Shown here piece after piece: positions 6,750 to 16,200 of a stretch of DNA of 21,659 nucleotides; the first letter of the stretch is position 1, and each line of letters opens with the position of its first letter. Both the position numbers and the translations under genes were made by a program. Source of the DNA: Verrucomicrobia bacterium UBA1629 (lineage in GTDB: Bacteria > Verrucomicrobiota > Kiritimatiellia > RFP12 > UBA1067); the NCBI GenBank assembly GCA_002321305.1, contig DCMF01000038.1:1-21659 (forward strand), given 5' to 3'. A model generated the notes under the pieces. That model worked only from the letters and a program-made list of their open reading frames with translations, did not search any database and was not told the origin of the DNA.

Positions 6750-6908
6750 ATGGAAAAGCTGGCACTCGAGAACGCGGGGCGTAAGGCCCTCGTGAGGCGC
6801 GGCAGGAGCCGCGTAGGCGCGTTTGCGCACGATTCCAGTACCCCCCCCCCATCTTTTAGCCGACGCACAGAGCGGCCCTGCCGACGGGCTGGCGCGTCCC
6901 CTGATTAG
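6750..6908 (+). CDS. Possible 52-codon leader ORF containing a C10 tract
   Basis: An ATG sits at the predicted transcription start and opens a frame of 52 codons beginning MEKLALENAGRKALVRRGRS and ending in TAG. It has no Shine-Dalgarno and no recognised homology. A run of ten Cs (6841-6850) lies inside it. With one C fewer, the frame would run on to a TGA that overlaps the ATG of the next gene as ATGA, giving possible translational coupling. It may equally be untranslated leader. Confidence 0.25.
   Translation: MEKLALENAGRKALVRRGRSRVGAFAHDSSTPPPSFSRRTERPCRRAGASPD
6841..6850 (+). repeat. Homopolymer tract of ten Cs
   Basis: Ten consecutive Cs lie in the operon leader between the promoter and the first long gene. 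Such tracts change length by slippage in some bacteria. They are also error-prone in sequencing, so the exact length is uncertain. Confidence 0.75.
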
Positions 6909-6917
6909 GGGTCGCGC
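6892..6917 (+). promoter_or_regulatory. Leader hairpin upstream of first operon gene
   Basis: GCGCG-T-CCCCT, loop GATT, AGGGG-T-CGCGC form a near-perfect stem with a single T-T mismatch. It contains the stop of the leader ORF and ends 42 bases before the next start codon. There is no T-run, so an attenuator, mRNA stabiliser or processing site is more likely than a simple terminator. Confidence 0.45.
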
Positions 6918-6959
6918 GGCTTGCGTTCGCCCGAAAGACCAACCCCCAGAAAGGAAGAC

Positions 6960-8696
6960 ATGAGAAAGACAAGACTGATTGCGTTCCTTCTGCCGTTCGG
7001 GCTGAGCCCGTGGGCGGCGAACGCCTGTTGGATGCGGCAGGAGATTCCGCTCGTCGCGGGATGGAACGCCGTTCACGTCAAGGTCAATCCGTTCGACTAC
7101 GGCTGCAACGCCGTCTTCGGCGGCGGAGGCGTCGACCAGGTGACCTGGTGGAACCGCGACCGCCGCGACGACGGCACCGGCACCGTCTCGGCCGACACGT
7201 TCGCGTGGTATGCGGGCGCGGTCGAGCCCAGCACCTTCGGCGCGGTTCTCGGCGACGGGCGGTATCTCGTCCACGCCGTCGCGGCGACGAACCTCGTCAT
7301 CCTCGGTACGCCCGCCGTGCCGAACGGGCAGGTCTTTCTCGGCGAGGCGAACCTCGTCGGGCTGAACATCCCGGCGGGCGCGTCGTGCCGCGACGCCTTC
7401 GCCGGCTTCGCGCATCTTGCGGACAATCCGTTCAAGTCGGTGAACACGGCGAACGCCGCCGTGCGGCAGAATCCGGGCGCGGCGGTCGGCAATCCGTCGC
7501 AGGCCTTCTGGCTGGAGACGACGGGCACGGGCGCGGCGACGTGGACGGGTCCGCTCGCGGTCTCGATCGACACGGGCGACAGGATCCTCTCGTGGTCGTC
7601 TTCGACGGCGGCGCGCACGATCACGGTGAAGAACGTCTCGGGCGGCGACCGCGTCGTGACCTTCGCGTTCGAGCCGTCGCTCGCGCCGCCCGCCGGGCAG
7701 GGCGCGAAGGCGGGCGACCTCGCGCTCAAGCGCGAGACGGTCGACTGGACGCAGGGCTACGCGCGCCGCGTCTACGAGCCGATGGCCTTCCCGTTCGCGA
7801 CGAACCTCGCGGCGGGCGCGACGTTCACGCTCAAGGTGCGCCCCGACCTCGACCGGATGCCGGCGGCGGAGGGCGCCTATCTCGGCATCCTCGCCGTCTC
7901 GGACGCGGGTTCGACGGTGGACGAGGAGGTGCGCGCGGACGGGACGTTCCTCGTGCGCGTCGGCCTCCGGGCGGACGGCGGCCTTGCGGCGGCGAAGAGC
8001 CCGGCGGGGCTCTGGGTCGGCTCGGTGGCCCTCACCGGCGTCAACCGCGCGCGGATGCTGACGTCGGCCAAGCAGGAGTGGGACGCGGAGAAGATCCAGG
8101 ACACGACGCAGGCGTTCTCCTTCCGGCTGATCCTGCATGCGGCGGAAGACGGGGCGGTCTCGCTCCTCAAGCAGGCGTTCGTCGCGTCCGAGACGGCGGG
8201 CGACGAGACGCCGGCGATTCTCGCGGACAGGGCGGCGGCGAAGGAGTTCCGCCGGCTGCATCCGAACGCGACGATCCGCCGCGTGTCGTCCGCGAACTTC
8301 CCGTTCATGGAGCCGAGGGCCTTCGACGGCGCGCTCGGCTTCCTGAAGGACGGCGGCTCGCTGTCCGTCTCGTTCACGCAGGCGTACGACGCGAAGGACA
8401 ACCCGTTCGTCCATGCGTTCCACCCGAGCCATGACAACCTCGCGTTCAACAACGGAAAGCCCTCGAAGAAGGGCGACGGCGCGGACGGCACGGGCGACTA
8501 CGAGAGCTGGAGCGTGACGCGCCGGGTCTCGCTCACGTTTGCGGGGTCAGACCCCCTGGGCGCGAACGACGACTGGAACAAGACCGTCTGCGGCGGAACC
8601 TACCGCGAGACGATCACGGGCCTCAACAAGACCCCGATCATCGTCGAGGGCGCGTTCAGGCTGAACAAGACGCTCGACACGCCGGAAATCAGGTAA
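6960..8696 (+). CDS. Secreted protein of unknown function, first gene of giant-protein operon
   Basis: A 578-aa exported protein. Residues 1-21 (MRKTRLIAFLLPFGLSPWAA and on to NA) are a signal peptide; the following Cys22 is in a poor lipobox context, so a lipoprotein is possible but not shown. The mature part starts IPLVAGWNAVHVKVNP and is rich in predicted beta strands, with Gly/Ala/Asp-rich loops, suggesting an Ig-like or jelly-roll build. A central GLWVGSVALTGVN segment and FSFRLILHAAEDGAVSLLKQ are recognisable blocks, and the C-terminal part contains WSVTRRVSLTF. No catalytic motif was found and I do not recognise a named family. The start is set by AGAAAGGAAG before the ATG. It is the first gene of a five-gene operon, with the next gene 58 bases downstream. 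Confidence 0.8.
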   Translation: MRKTRLIAFLLPFGLSPWAANACWMRQEIPLVAGWNAVHVKVNPFDYGCNAVFGGGGVDQVTWWNRDRRDDGTGTVSADTFAWYAGAVEPSTFGAVLGDGRYLVHAVAATNLVILGTPAVPNGQVFLGEANLVGLNIPAGASCRDAFAGFAHLADNPFKSVNTANAAVRQNPGAAVGNPSQAFWLETTGTGAATWTGPLAVSIDTGDRILSWSSSTAARTITVKNVSGGDRVVTFAFEPSLAPPAGQGAKAGDLALKRETVDWTQGYARRVYEPMAFPFATNLAAGATFTLKVRPDLDRMPAAEGAYLGILAVSDAGSTVDEEVRADGTFLVRVGLRADGGLAAAKSPAGLWVGSVALTGVNRARMLTSAKQEWDAEKIQDTTQAFSFRLILHAAEDGAVSLLKQAFVASETAGDETPAILADRAAAKEFRRLHPNATIRRVSSANFPFMEPRAFDGALGFLKDGGSLSVSFTQAYDAKDNPFVHAFHPSHDNLAFNNGKPSKKGDGADGTGDYESWSVTRRVSLTFAGSDPLGANDDWNKTVCGGTYRETITGLNKTPIIVEGAFRLNKTLDTPEIR

Positions 8697-8754
8697 TTCA
8701 TCCTTCAACTCTTCCACCTTTCCACACTTCCACCCCCAAAAGGAAACAAAACCC

Positions 8755-10158
8755 ATGAACACCGTCATGAAGACCCTCGTTGTCGCCGCGCTTGCGGCGG
8801 TCGCTATGCCCGCCTTCACCCTCGCCGCCGTGCCGAGCTCGGCGACGCAGAACGTGCCCGGCACGATGAACTACCAGGGCTATCTCGCCGACCCGACGAC
8901 GGGCGCGGCCTACGCCGACGGCATCTACACGCTCGACATCCGCATCTGGAACTCGGACGTCAGCACGACGGCGTCCGCCTGCCTCTGGGGCGGACGGTAT
9001 TCCGTCTACGTGAAGGACGGCTACTTCAACCTCATGCTCGGCGACTCGAGCGCGGCGGAGCTCACGTCGGCCGACGGCATCGTGCCGACCTACAAGAACG
9101 CGGATCTCTGGAAGGCCCTCTGGGGCGCGTCCGCGACGGACACGGTGCGCTACCTCGGCGTGACGCCGCGCCAGAACGCCAACCACGCGAACATCACCTC
9201 GCCGACCGAGATCGCGCCGCGCCAGCAGCTCCTGACCTCGCCGTTCGCGTTCCGCGCCCAGCACGCGCAGTACGCCGACCAGGCGCAGGCGGGCTTTTCC
9301 GTGCCCGGCAACCTGACCGTGTCGGGCAGCGCGACGGTGAAAGGTACGATCAGCGGGCCGATTGCCGCGAGCGCGGGCTCGAGCCTCGGGCCGGTGAAGA
9401 CCTCGTCCTCGACCGTCAACCTCGGCAACGGCTACACGTCCGCGACGAGCGAGAACTTAAGTTCCCTGCCGGCGGCCGTCTACGACGTCGGCAAATACCT
9501 CTACTTCTACTCCTACTACAGCATGTACTTCAAGCCGACGGCGGGCAGCATGAACTTCACCGTCCCCTTCGGCTACTACATGAACGTCACGGGCGCGGGA
9601 ACGTTCAGGTCGGATGCCGTCAACAACACGATCGGCGGCACGGGCGCGACGAAGATCTCCGGGCGCGGCGCGTCCTCCCTCGACCTGAAGGGCTCGGGCG
9701 CGATGACCATCGAGTCGACGAGCGGAAATGCAACGCTGAAGAGCGCGTCGAACACGACGGTCGAGGGTGGCATGACGACCGTTTCCTCCACCGACAACGA
9801 CCTGTGGCTCAAGAGCAGCGCGGACATCAACTTCGACTGCAGCAATCTCTATTTCTCCGATTCGGGAAGCTGGAACAGGCCGATCAAGATTCTGAAGGTA
9901 AACGTCACGATTCCGGCGGGGCAGAAAGTCGCCTACTCCACGCTTGACGAGAGCGTCTACACGTGGATGGTCGGAGGCTGGGCTCAGGCGTCCGCCAATC
10001 CCGTCCCGGCGGGCAACTCGCTTGTCTGCGTCGCGTGCATGTCTGTCGGCAACAGCAGAAAGCTGATTTTGGAACTCAACAAGTCCCACGGGGCGGCGAC
10101 CGTCGTCTACGTGACTCTCGTCGGCTTCCACGCGAAGATGGTGAAAGACGAACGCTGA
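8755..10158 (+). CDS. Exported fibre-like protein
   Basis: A 467-aa protein with a signal peptide (about residues 1-25, ending LAA). Residues about 36-102 contain PGTMNYQGYLADPTTG, a short DGIYTLDIRIW strand and DGYFNLMLGD. About 155-180 contains PRQQLLTSPFAFRAQHAQYA. This block order (NYQGxL, GxFxxxLG, PRQxLxSxPFAxRA) recurs in secreted bacterial proteins that carry fibre or beta-helix tails. Residues about 185-380 are low-complexity Ser/Thr/Gly/Asn repeats (NLTVSGSATVKGTISG, SLDLKGSGAMTIESTSGNAT), as in phage tail fibres and adhesins. The last 80 residues form a compact C-terminal domain with two Cys. The start follows AAAGGAAAC. The giant gene begins 47 bases downstream. A structural fibre or adhesin role is an inference. 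Confidence 0.8.
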   Translation: MNTVMKTLVVAALAAVAMPAFTLAAVPSSATQNVPGTMNYQGYLADPTTGAAYADGIYTLDIRIWNSDVSTTASACLWGGRYSVYVKDGYFNLMLGDSSAAELTSADGIVPTYKNADLWKALWGASATDTVRYLGVTPRQNANHANITSPTEIAPRQQLLTSPFAFRAQHAQYADQAQAGFSVPGNLTVSGSATVKGTISGPIAASAGSSLGPVKTSSSTVNLGNGYTSATSENLSSLPAAVYDVGKYLYFYSYYSMYFKPTAGSMNFTVPFGYYMNVTGAGTFRSDAVNNTIGGTGATKISGRGASSLDLKGSGAMTIESTSGNATLKSASNTTVEGGMTTVSSTDNDLWLKSSADINFDCSNLYFSDSGSWNRPIKILKVNVTIPAGQKVAYSTLDESVYTWMVGGWAQASANPVPAGNSLVCVACMSVGNSRKLILELNKSHGAATVVYVTLVGFHAKMVKDER

Positions 10159-10205
10159 CAGGACGAAAGGGAGCGGACCTTGGGAAAAGGGAAAGGGGGC
10201 TTATC

Positions 10206-13200
10206 ATGCGCAAGCGAACCATCGGGCGGTTGCTACTGACCGCGGCTGCGCTGGGCGGCGCGTTTGCCGTCCGCGCGGCCGGGCCGACGGACAACCTGCG
10301 GGCAGACTACCATAACGCGGTGCACGGCGCGCCGTGGACGAACGGGGCGGAGCAGGTCGCCGTGCAGCTCGGCGCCGGCAGCGGCTACCACTTCACGACG
10401 AACCGGACGATCCGCTACCTGCGCTTCGGCCAGTACAACCAGACGACCTATCCGACGCTGGAGACGCTCCAGGTCGGCCTTCAGAGCGTCTTCCCGACGC
10501 CCGTCCTGCGCTCGACGCTCGGCCAGCCCATCGCGGGCGCGAGCGCGAACAGGTTCCTCGGCGAGGCCCTGACGCCGCCCGCGGACTGGGACGGGACGGA
10601 GCCGGAGATCGAGGAGGGGACGGGCGGCAATGCCGTCTGGATCGACTTCGCGAAGGAGGTCATCGCCTGCGAGGCGGGCCCCGTGCGCATCACCTGGCCG
10701 CTCACGGGCGGCGGGACGAAGCTCGAGACGGCCGTCGTCGCGGCGTCGCCGAACAAGCGGCCCGTGCGCCTCTACTGGACGCACGAGCGTCCGGCCTACG
10801 CGGGCGACTCCGCGTACACGGCCCTCCAGAACGCGGGCCCCACGGTCACGTTCGGGCAGAACTACAAGGTGCATCTCTATCCGACGTCGCGGATCGGCAT
10901 CTATGACCCGAAGGCCGGGAAGGACTCCGGCTACACGGCAGGCGACGGCCGCGGCTACGTCTGCCTGAACGGCAACGAGCTTCAGGCCTTCGCGGGCAGC
11001 TACGGCACGTTCCTCATCGTCTACTCGCGTCTCGACGAGGCCCTGAACGAGCGCCGGATGCTCGCCTACGAGCTTGTCGAGGTCCTGGAGCCCAAGCAGA
11101 CGCAGATCGACGTGAAGATCGGCGACCAGCTCAAGCCCCAGACGCGCGACTTCTCGACAAACGAGCTCTTCCCGCGCGTGACGCGCGGCCTCACGGACGA
11201 GTCGGAGAACGGCGAGGTCTACGTCTACCAGCATGGCACGGGCGCGCAGAAGAACTACCTCTGGGCGATCCGCGACTCGAGCGCGAACCCGTGGAAGATC
11301 GAGGTCTTCTGGCGCGCGAAGGAGGAGCTGGACGTCGTCTGGCCCTTCGAGGTGGACATCTACGGCGCGTCGTGGGACACGGCGGGCGCGCAGCCCTACG
11401 TGCGCGACACCGAGAAGGCGGAGGGCGGCCCGGCGAAGGCCGAGCCGGTCGTCTACTACCCCTCCGGCCTGACGGTCGAGGCGATGGACTACCAGGTCGT
11501 CGCCGCCGGCAGCGGCATGAAGGAGCAGAAGCACCTCCACGTCTCGGACGGCCTGTTCTACTCGGACTGGGCGGACGCAGCGACCTACGCGCTTCTCAAG
11601 TACACGAGCGGCGACGCGGTCTGGTTCCAGACAGTCCGCTCGCTGCCGGCGAAGGCTGCCGCGCGTCTCGCGGAGCTCGCGCTCGACTACGCGGGGGTCT
11701 GCACGAACGTCGCCTACCGCACGGGCGCCGCGACGAACGCCGTCGGCGCGCTCGACGTCGCGACGAACGTCGCCCTCGCCGCCGAGATCCGCGCCCCGTT
11801 CGCGGGGGCGGACGGCTTCTTCTACCCGGGCTGGATCCGCCGCGACCACAAGCCGTCGGCGGGGGCCTATCCGGTGAGGAACCCCTACAACGCGAGCCTC
11901 TACGCCTACCCGACGGGCTACCGTCCGCCCGACGAGCTCTTCTCGCCGATCTATTCCGTCAACCTGGGCGAGCTGGAGGTCTGGTGGTCGCTCCCGTCGA
12001 AGCTGATGGGCGCGGCTCGCCCGAACGGCGGCAACGCGGAGCCGCTGGCCTCGCCGGTCTACTTCCCGTCCATCCCGCTCGTCTACACGGTCCACACGCC
12101 CGAGCAGATCGCCGTCCTCGCGGGGGACTACGCGGCGAAGCCTCAGATCGTGATCGCCTCGGGGCTCGGCTCGGCCGGCTTCGCGCTGAACGACCACCTG
12201 ACGGGCCACGCGCAGGAGACGGCCCCGGCGCTCGTCTGGAACCCGACGGCCCCCTACCCGGACCTGTTCGCCGCGTCCGTCTCGCTCGGCGGCCTCGACA
12301 ACCCGGCGGGCGTGACGTCGAACTTCACGTTCGAGGCCCGCATCGTCTGTGACACGGGCGCGGACGGCGGCGAGAAGTACATGGCGTTCGAGCGCCCGCT
12401 CATCTCTTTCTACGCGTCGTCTGGCGACGGGGAGGCGTCCGCGCAGGCGCCCTACCTGAGACTCGGGGTCTCCGCCGACGGGCGCGTCTTCGTCAACGGC
12501 GAGGAGGCCGTTCCGGGGATGCACCAGGAGACGCACCAGGGGAGCGTCTCGACCATCTGGGGCTTCCCGTACAGGTTCGCCGAGTTCGGCGCGCAGATGG
12601 GCAAGTCCGGCGAGGCGCGCGGCCCGCAGGGCGCGCACGTGGTCTTCCGGCACGAGGGGACGACCTGGACGTTCTACCTGAACGGGCACTGCCTCGGCAC
12701 GTGCGAGGGCGAGGCGGCGGTTGACGTCGCCCGCGACACGGCCAGGGTCTTCGAATGCAACAGCGGCCCCGGCGTCTGCTATCGCGGCCCCGTCCACTAC
12801 CTGCGCCTCTGGAGCGAGGCCCGCACGGCGAAGCAGCTCGACCGGAACCGCTACGCGGCGTGTCCGGCCTCCGCAGACCTCGTCTTCCAGTACGACGGGC
12901 CCTCGCAGACGTTCGAGACCTACGGCGACGAGAGCGCCGTCGCCGGCCCCGTGAAGGACGGCTTCCTCTCCGACTCCTCGGGCCACGGCGCGCACGCCTA
13001 CCTCGGCTATCCGGCGGAGACCAACGGCACGGACACGACGATGTGGCTGTCGGCCGGCGCGATGACGGGCGTCGCGCTGCGCCAGCCGCAGCCGGGGCGG
13101 ACGTTCCCCGCCGACGCGACGATCTACCGCCAGCCGGATCCCGGGCTCGACGGCTACAACCCGAACGAGGAGCACGCGCTTCTCGTCGGCGGCGTCGCGC

Positions 13201-16200
13201 ACGCGCTGCGCTGCGACCTGAACCGCACGGAGAGGGACGGCGCGGGCGAGGAGGCGTTCACGTCGCTTCCCTACGCGCTCGTGCAGTACGTCGACGCCGA
13301 CACGCGTCGGCCGACGATGTGCGCGCTCCGCGTCGTGCCCGAGAACGACATGTACCGCTTCCGCCGCTACCTGACGGCCGGGTCGATGGTGCAGAGCCCC
13401 GATCCGCTCGCGCGGCTCCAGCCCGCGAACCTGCAGGCGTTCGTCTCCGGGCCGACGTACGGCGCGGAGGAGACGTGCTTCCGCGACCGCAAGGGCTGGT
13501 TCTGGGCGCACCAGGCCGGCGACGACGGCGGCCCGACGAACTACGTCTTCGAGATCTCCTACCCGAGCCAGGCGGCGTTCGACTACCCGGACGGGTCGGC
13601 GCCGGAGGCCGGCGCGCACGTCCCGTGGATGGCGAACTACGCCCAGCGCGACGACGGCTACGTCTGGACGCTCTGGGGATCGGACGGCCCCTCGCCGTTC
13701 CCCGAGCGTGACGCGGGCGACCCCGTCGGCACGGCGATTGACTACACCTACGTGGTCGACTGGCCCGAGAGCGTGCCGGGGCTGTACGTGAACGACACGC
13801 TGCACGGCGCGAAGGACGGGCTTCCGGCGGTGCGCGGGCAGCTCTCTGCGAAGATCCTCTACCAGCAGTCCGCCGCGACGGGCGGCGTCGCGTCCGTGCG
13901 CCTCATCGACCCCGAGACGCGCCAGGGCGGCAAGCTCCTCGCGATCCCGGACGACATCCGCACCTACCGCGACCCGAAGACGTCGAAGCGCAGGTTCACC
14001 GACCTGCCGCCGATGCTCCGCGACCGCTTCCAGTGGAACCCGACGGCGTTCCACGACATGACGCACAACGACTCGCGCGAGCTGGAGCTGACGGGCCAGT
14101 TCATCGACGAGGGCGCGTACCAGTTCGCGCTCCTCAACGCGATGGACGCGCGCTCGAAGGCCGTGATGCTCGACCCCGACCTCCTGCCGGGCGCGGACGC
14201 GGCGGCATGGGTCGCGGGCGTCGAGTCCGTCTCGTCCGAGCCGATCGTCCTCACCGACGACGTCACGCCGTTCACGGCGATGGCGCTTGCGACGACGGGC
14301 AAGGGCGCGGGCTACGTCACGCTCGTCTTCAACGACTCGACGAACCTCTCAATGGTCGCGAAGAGCGACGTCGTCACGATGTCCGTCATCAAGGTCGTGC
14401 CCGAGCTCTACAACGGCCGCCTGCACGTCTTCCAGAGCGAGAACCCGCTCGACCGGCAGGTGAACGTGAAGTACGCGTCCGACTTCGGCGCGAAGCCCGA
14501 GCTGTGGGAGTTCGAGTGGCAGTACTGCGAGCCGCAGGGCGGCGCGGCGGCTCCCGCCGGCGACGCCGGCGCGTGGCTCTCGCTCGCGGGCAGCTGCGGC
14601 AAGCCGGGCGTGCCGATGCTCGACTGGATCACCGTCGGCGACGCGGGCGTCTTCGGACTCTCCGACCACTATGTCCGCTGCCGCTACCGCGCGCTTGACC
14701 CGGCGGTGCAGGCGCTCGTCGGCACGGGCTGGTCGGGCTGGAGCCCGCCAAAGCTCGCGGAAGGGTGGGTGAAGCGCGTCCTCAAGGCGATCAACCCGTT
14801 CGACCAGAAGATCCGCGACTTCCTGAACAGCAAGGTGGACACGTCGCTCTCGATGGTCCAGCAGGCGGGCGCGCCGTACCAGGGCGACATCCCGCTCAAC
14901 CTGGAGGCGCTCGGCGAGAACGGGCTCATCGCGATCTACGAGACGCTCCTCAACCAGGCGAAGAAGCTCTCGGTCGACGCGGACTACCTGGCGACCGAAT
15001 CGCTCGCGCTCTCGCTCCAGATGGCGGCGGGCCGCATCGCCGAGCTGTACGCGGTCCTCGGCAACGAGGCGTACGCCGACGCGCTGAACCCGACGGTCGA
15101 CCTCGGCGCGGACGCGCTCGTGGACGACACGGCGGAGGGCTCCGTCTTCCCGTTCATGAACCAGTGCGAGAGCCTGCTTGACGAGGAGCTCTGCCTCCTG
15201 CGCGGCCGCGACCTCTCGAGGCGGTACGCGGCCAGCCGGGCGTCGGGCGGCGAGCCTTCGGACTACCCGTGCTTCAACCGCCTCGCCTGGAACTTCACGG
15301 CGGACATCATGGGCGGCCAGGTCGCCTACGTCGAGAACTACGGCATCCGCGACGTCTGCGGCGCAAGCGACGCGGAAGACCCGTCGGCGAAGGACGGCGT
15401 CATCGACGTCTACGACGCGAAGGCCCTCTATCCGCAGGGCCACGGCGACGCCTGGGGCCACTACCTCTCCGCCGAGAAGGGCTACTACGCGCTCCTGCGC
15501 CACCCGAACTTCGGCTGGAAGCCGCAGATCGAGGGCATCCTTGCCGGGCAGACCGAGATCACGATCGGCAACCTCCACGAGAAGCGCTTTGCGCAGGTCG
15601 CGGAGATGAAGGCGAAGACGGGCGAGCGCATCGTCGCGGCGACGCAGCGCGCGAACTACGCCGCCGGCGCGTCCGACGCCTGGCTCGCCGCCGAGGACGA
15701 CGACGCGACGCGCGCCTGGGGCACGGACGAGTGGGCCACGCGCGCCCATCTCGGCGCCTACTACGACTGGGCGGCCGTGAACGCGCTCCTGCCGGCGCGC
15801 AGCGCCGAGGAGGGCCTGGTCCGCATGCTCGACCGCGAATCGACGAAGGAGCTCGGCGCGATCGCCGCGAGCGCGCGCCGCATCCAGGCGTCGGCCGACT
15901 CGGCGGACGCCGGACTCAACCCGCTCGGGCTCTCCGATGCGGCGATCCCGTTCGACATCTCGCCGGCGGAGATCGACGCCGGCAAGACCCACTTCGAGCA
16001 GGTCCTCGACCGCGCGAAGAAGGCCACGAAGGTCGCGCGCGACGTCTTCCTGCGCGCGAAGGCCGCCGCGAACGCGCTCCGCGACCAGAACGCCTCGGCG
16101 GACTACGAGAAGCTCGTCTCGGACGAGGAGGCCGCCCTCGAGCGCCGCCTCATCGAGATCTACGGCTACCCGTACGACGACGACATCGGCCCCGGCAAGA

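Noticed and set aside
10233..14066. Minus-strand open frame of 1277 codons under the giant gene
   Set aside because: Strong use of codons such as GAC, GTC and GCG removes stops on the opposite strand. The translation is Arg/Val/Glu low-complexity with no signal peptide or domain, while the sense strand has signal peptide, LamG and sharp motifs.
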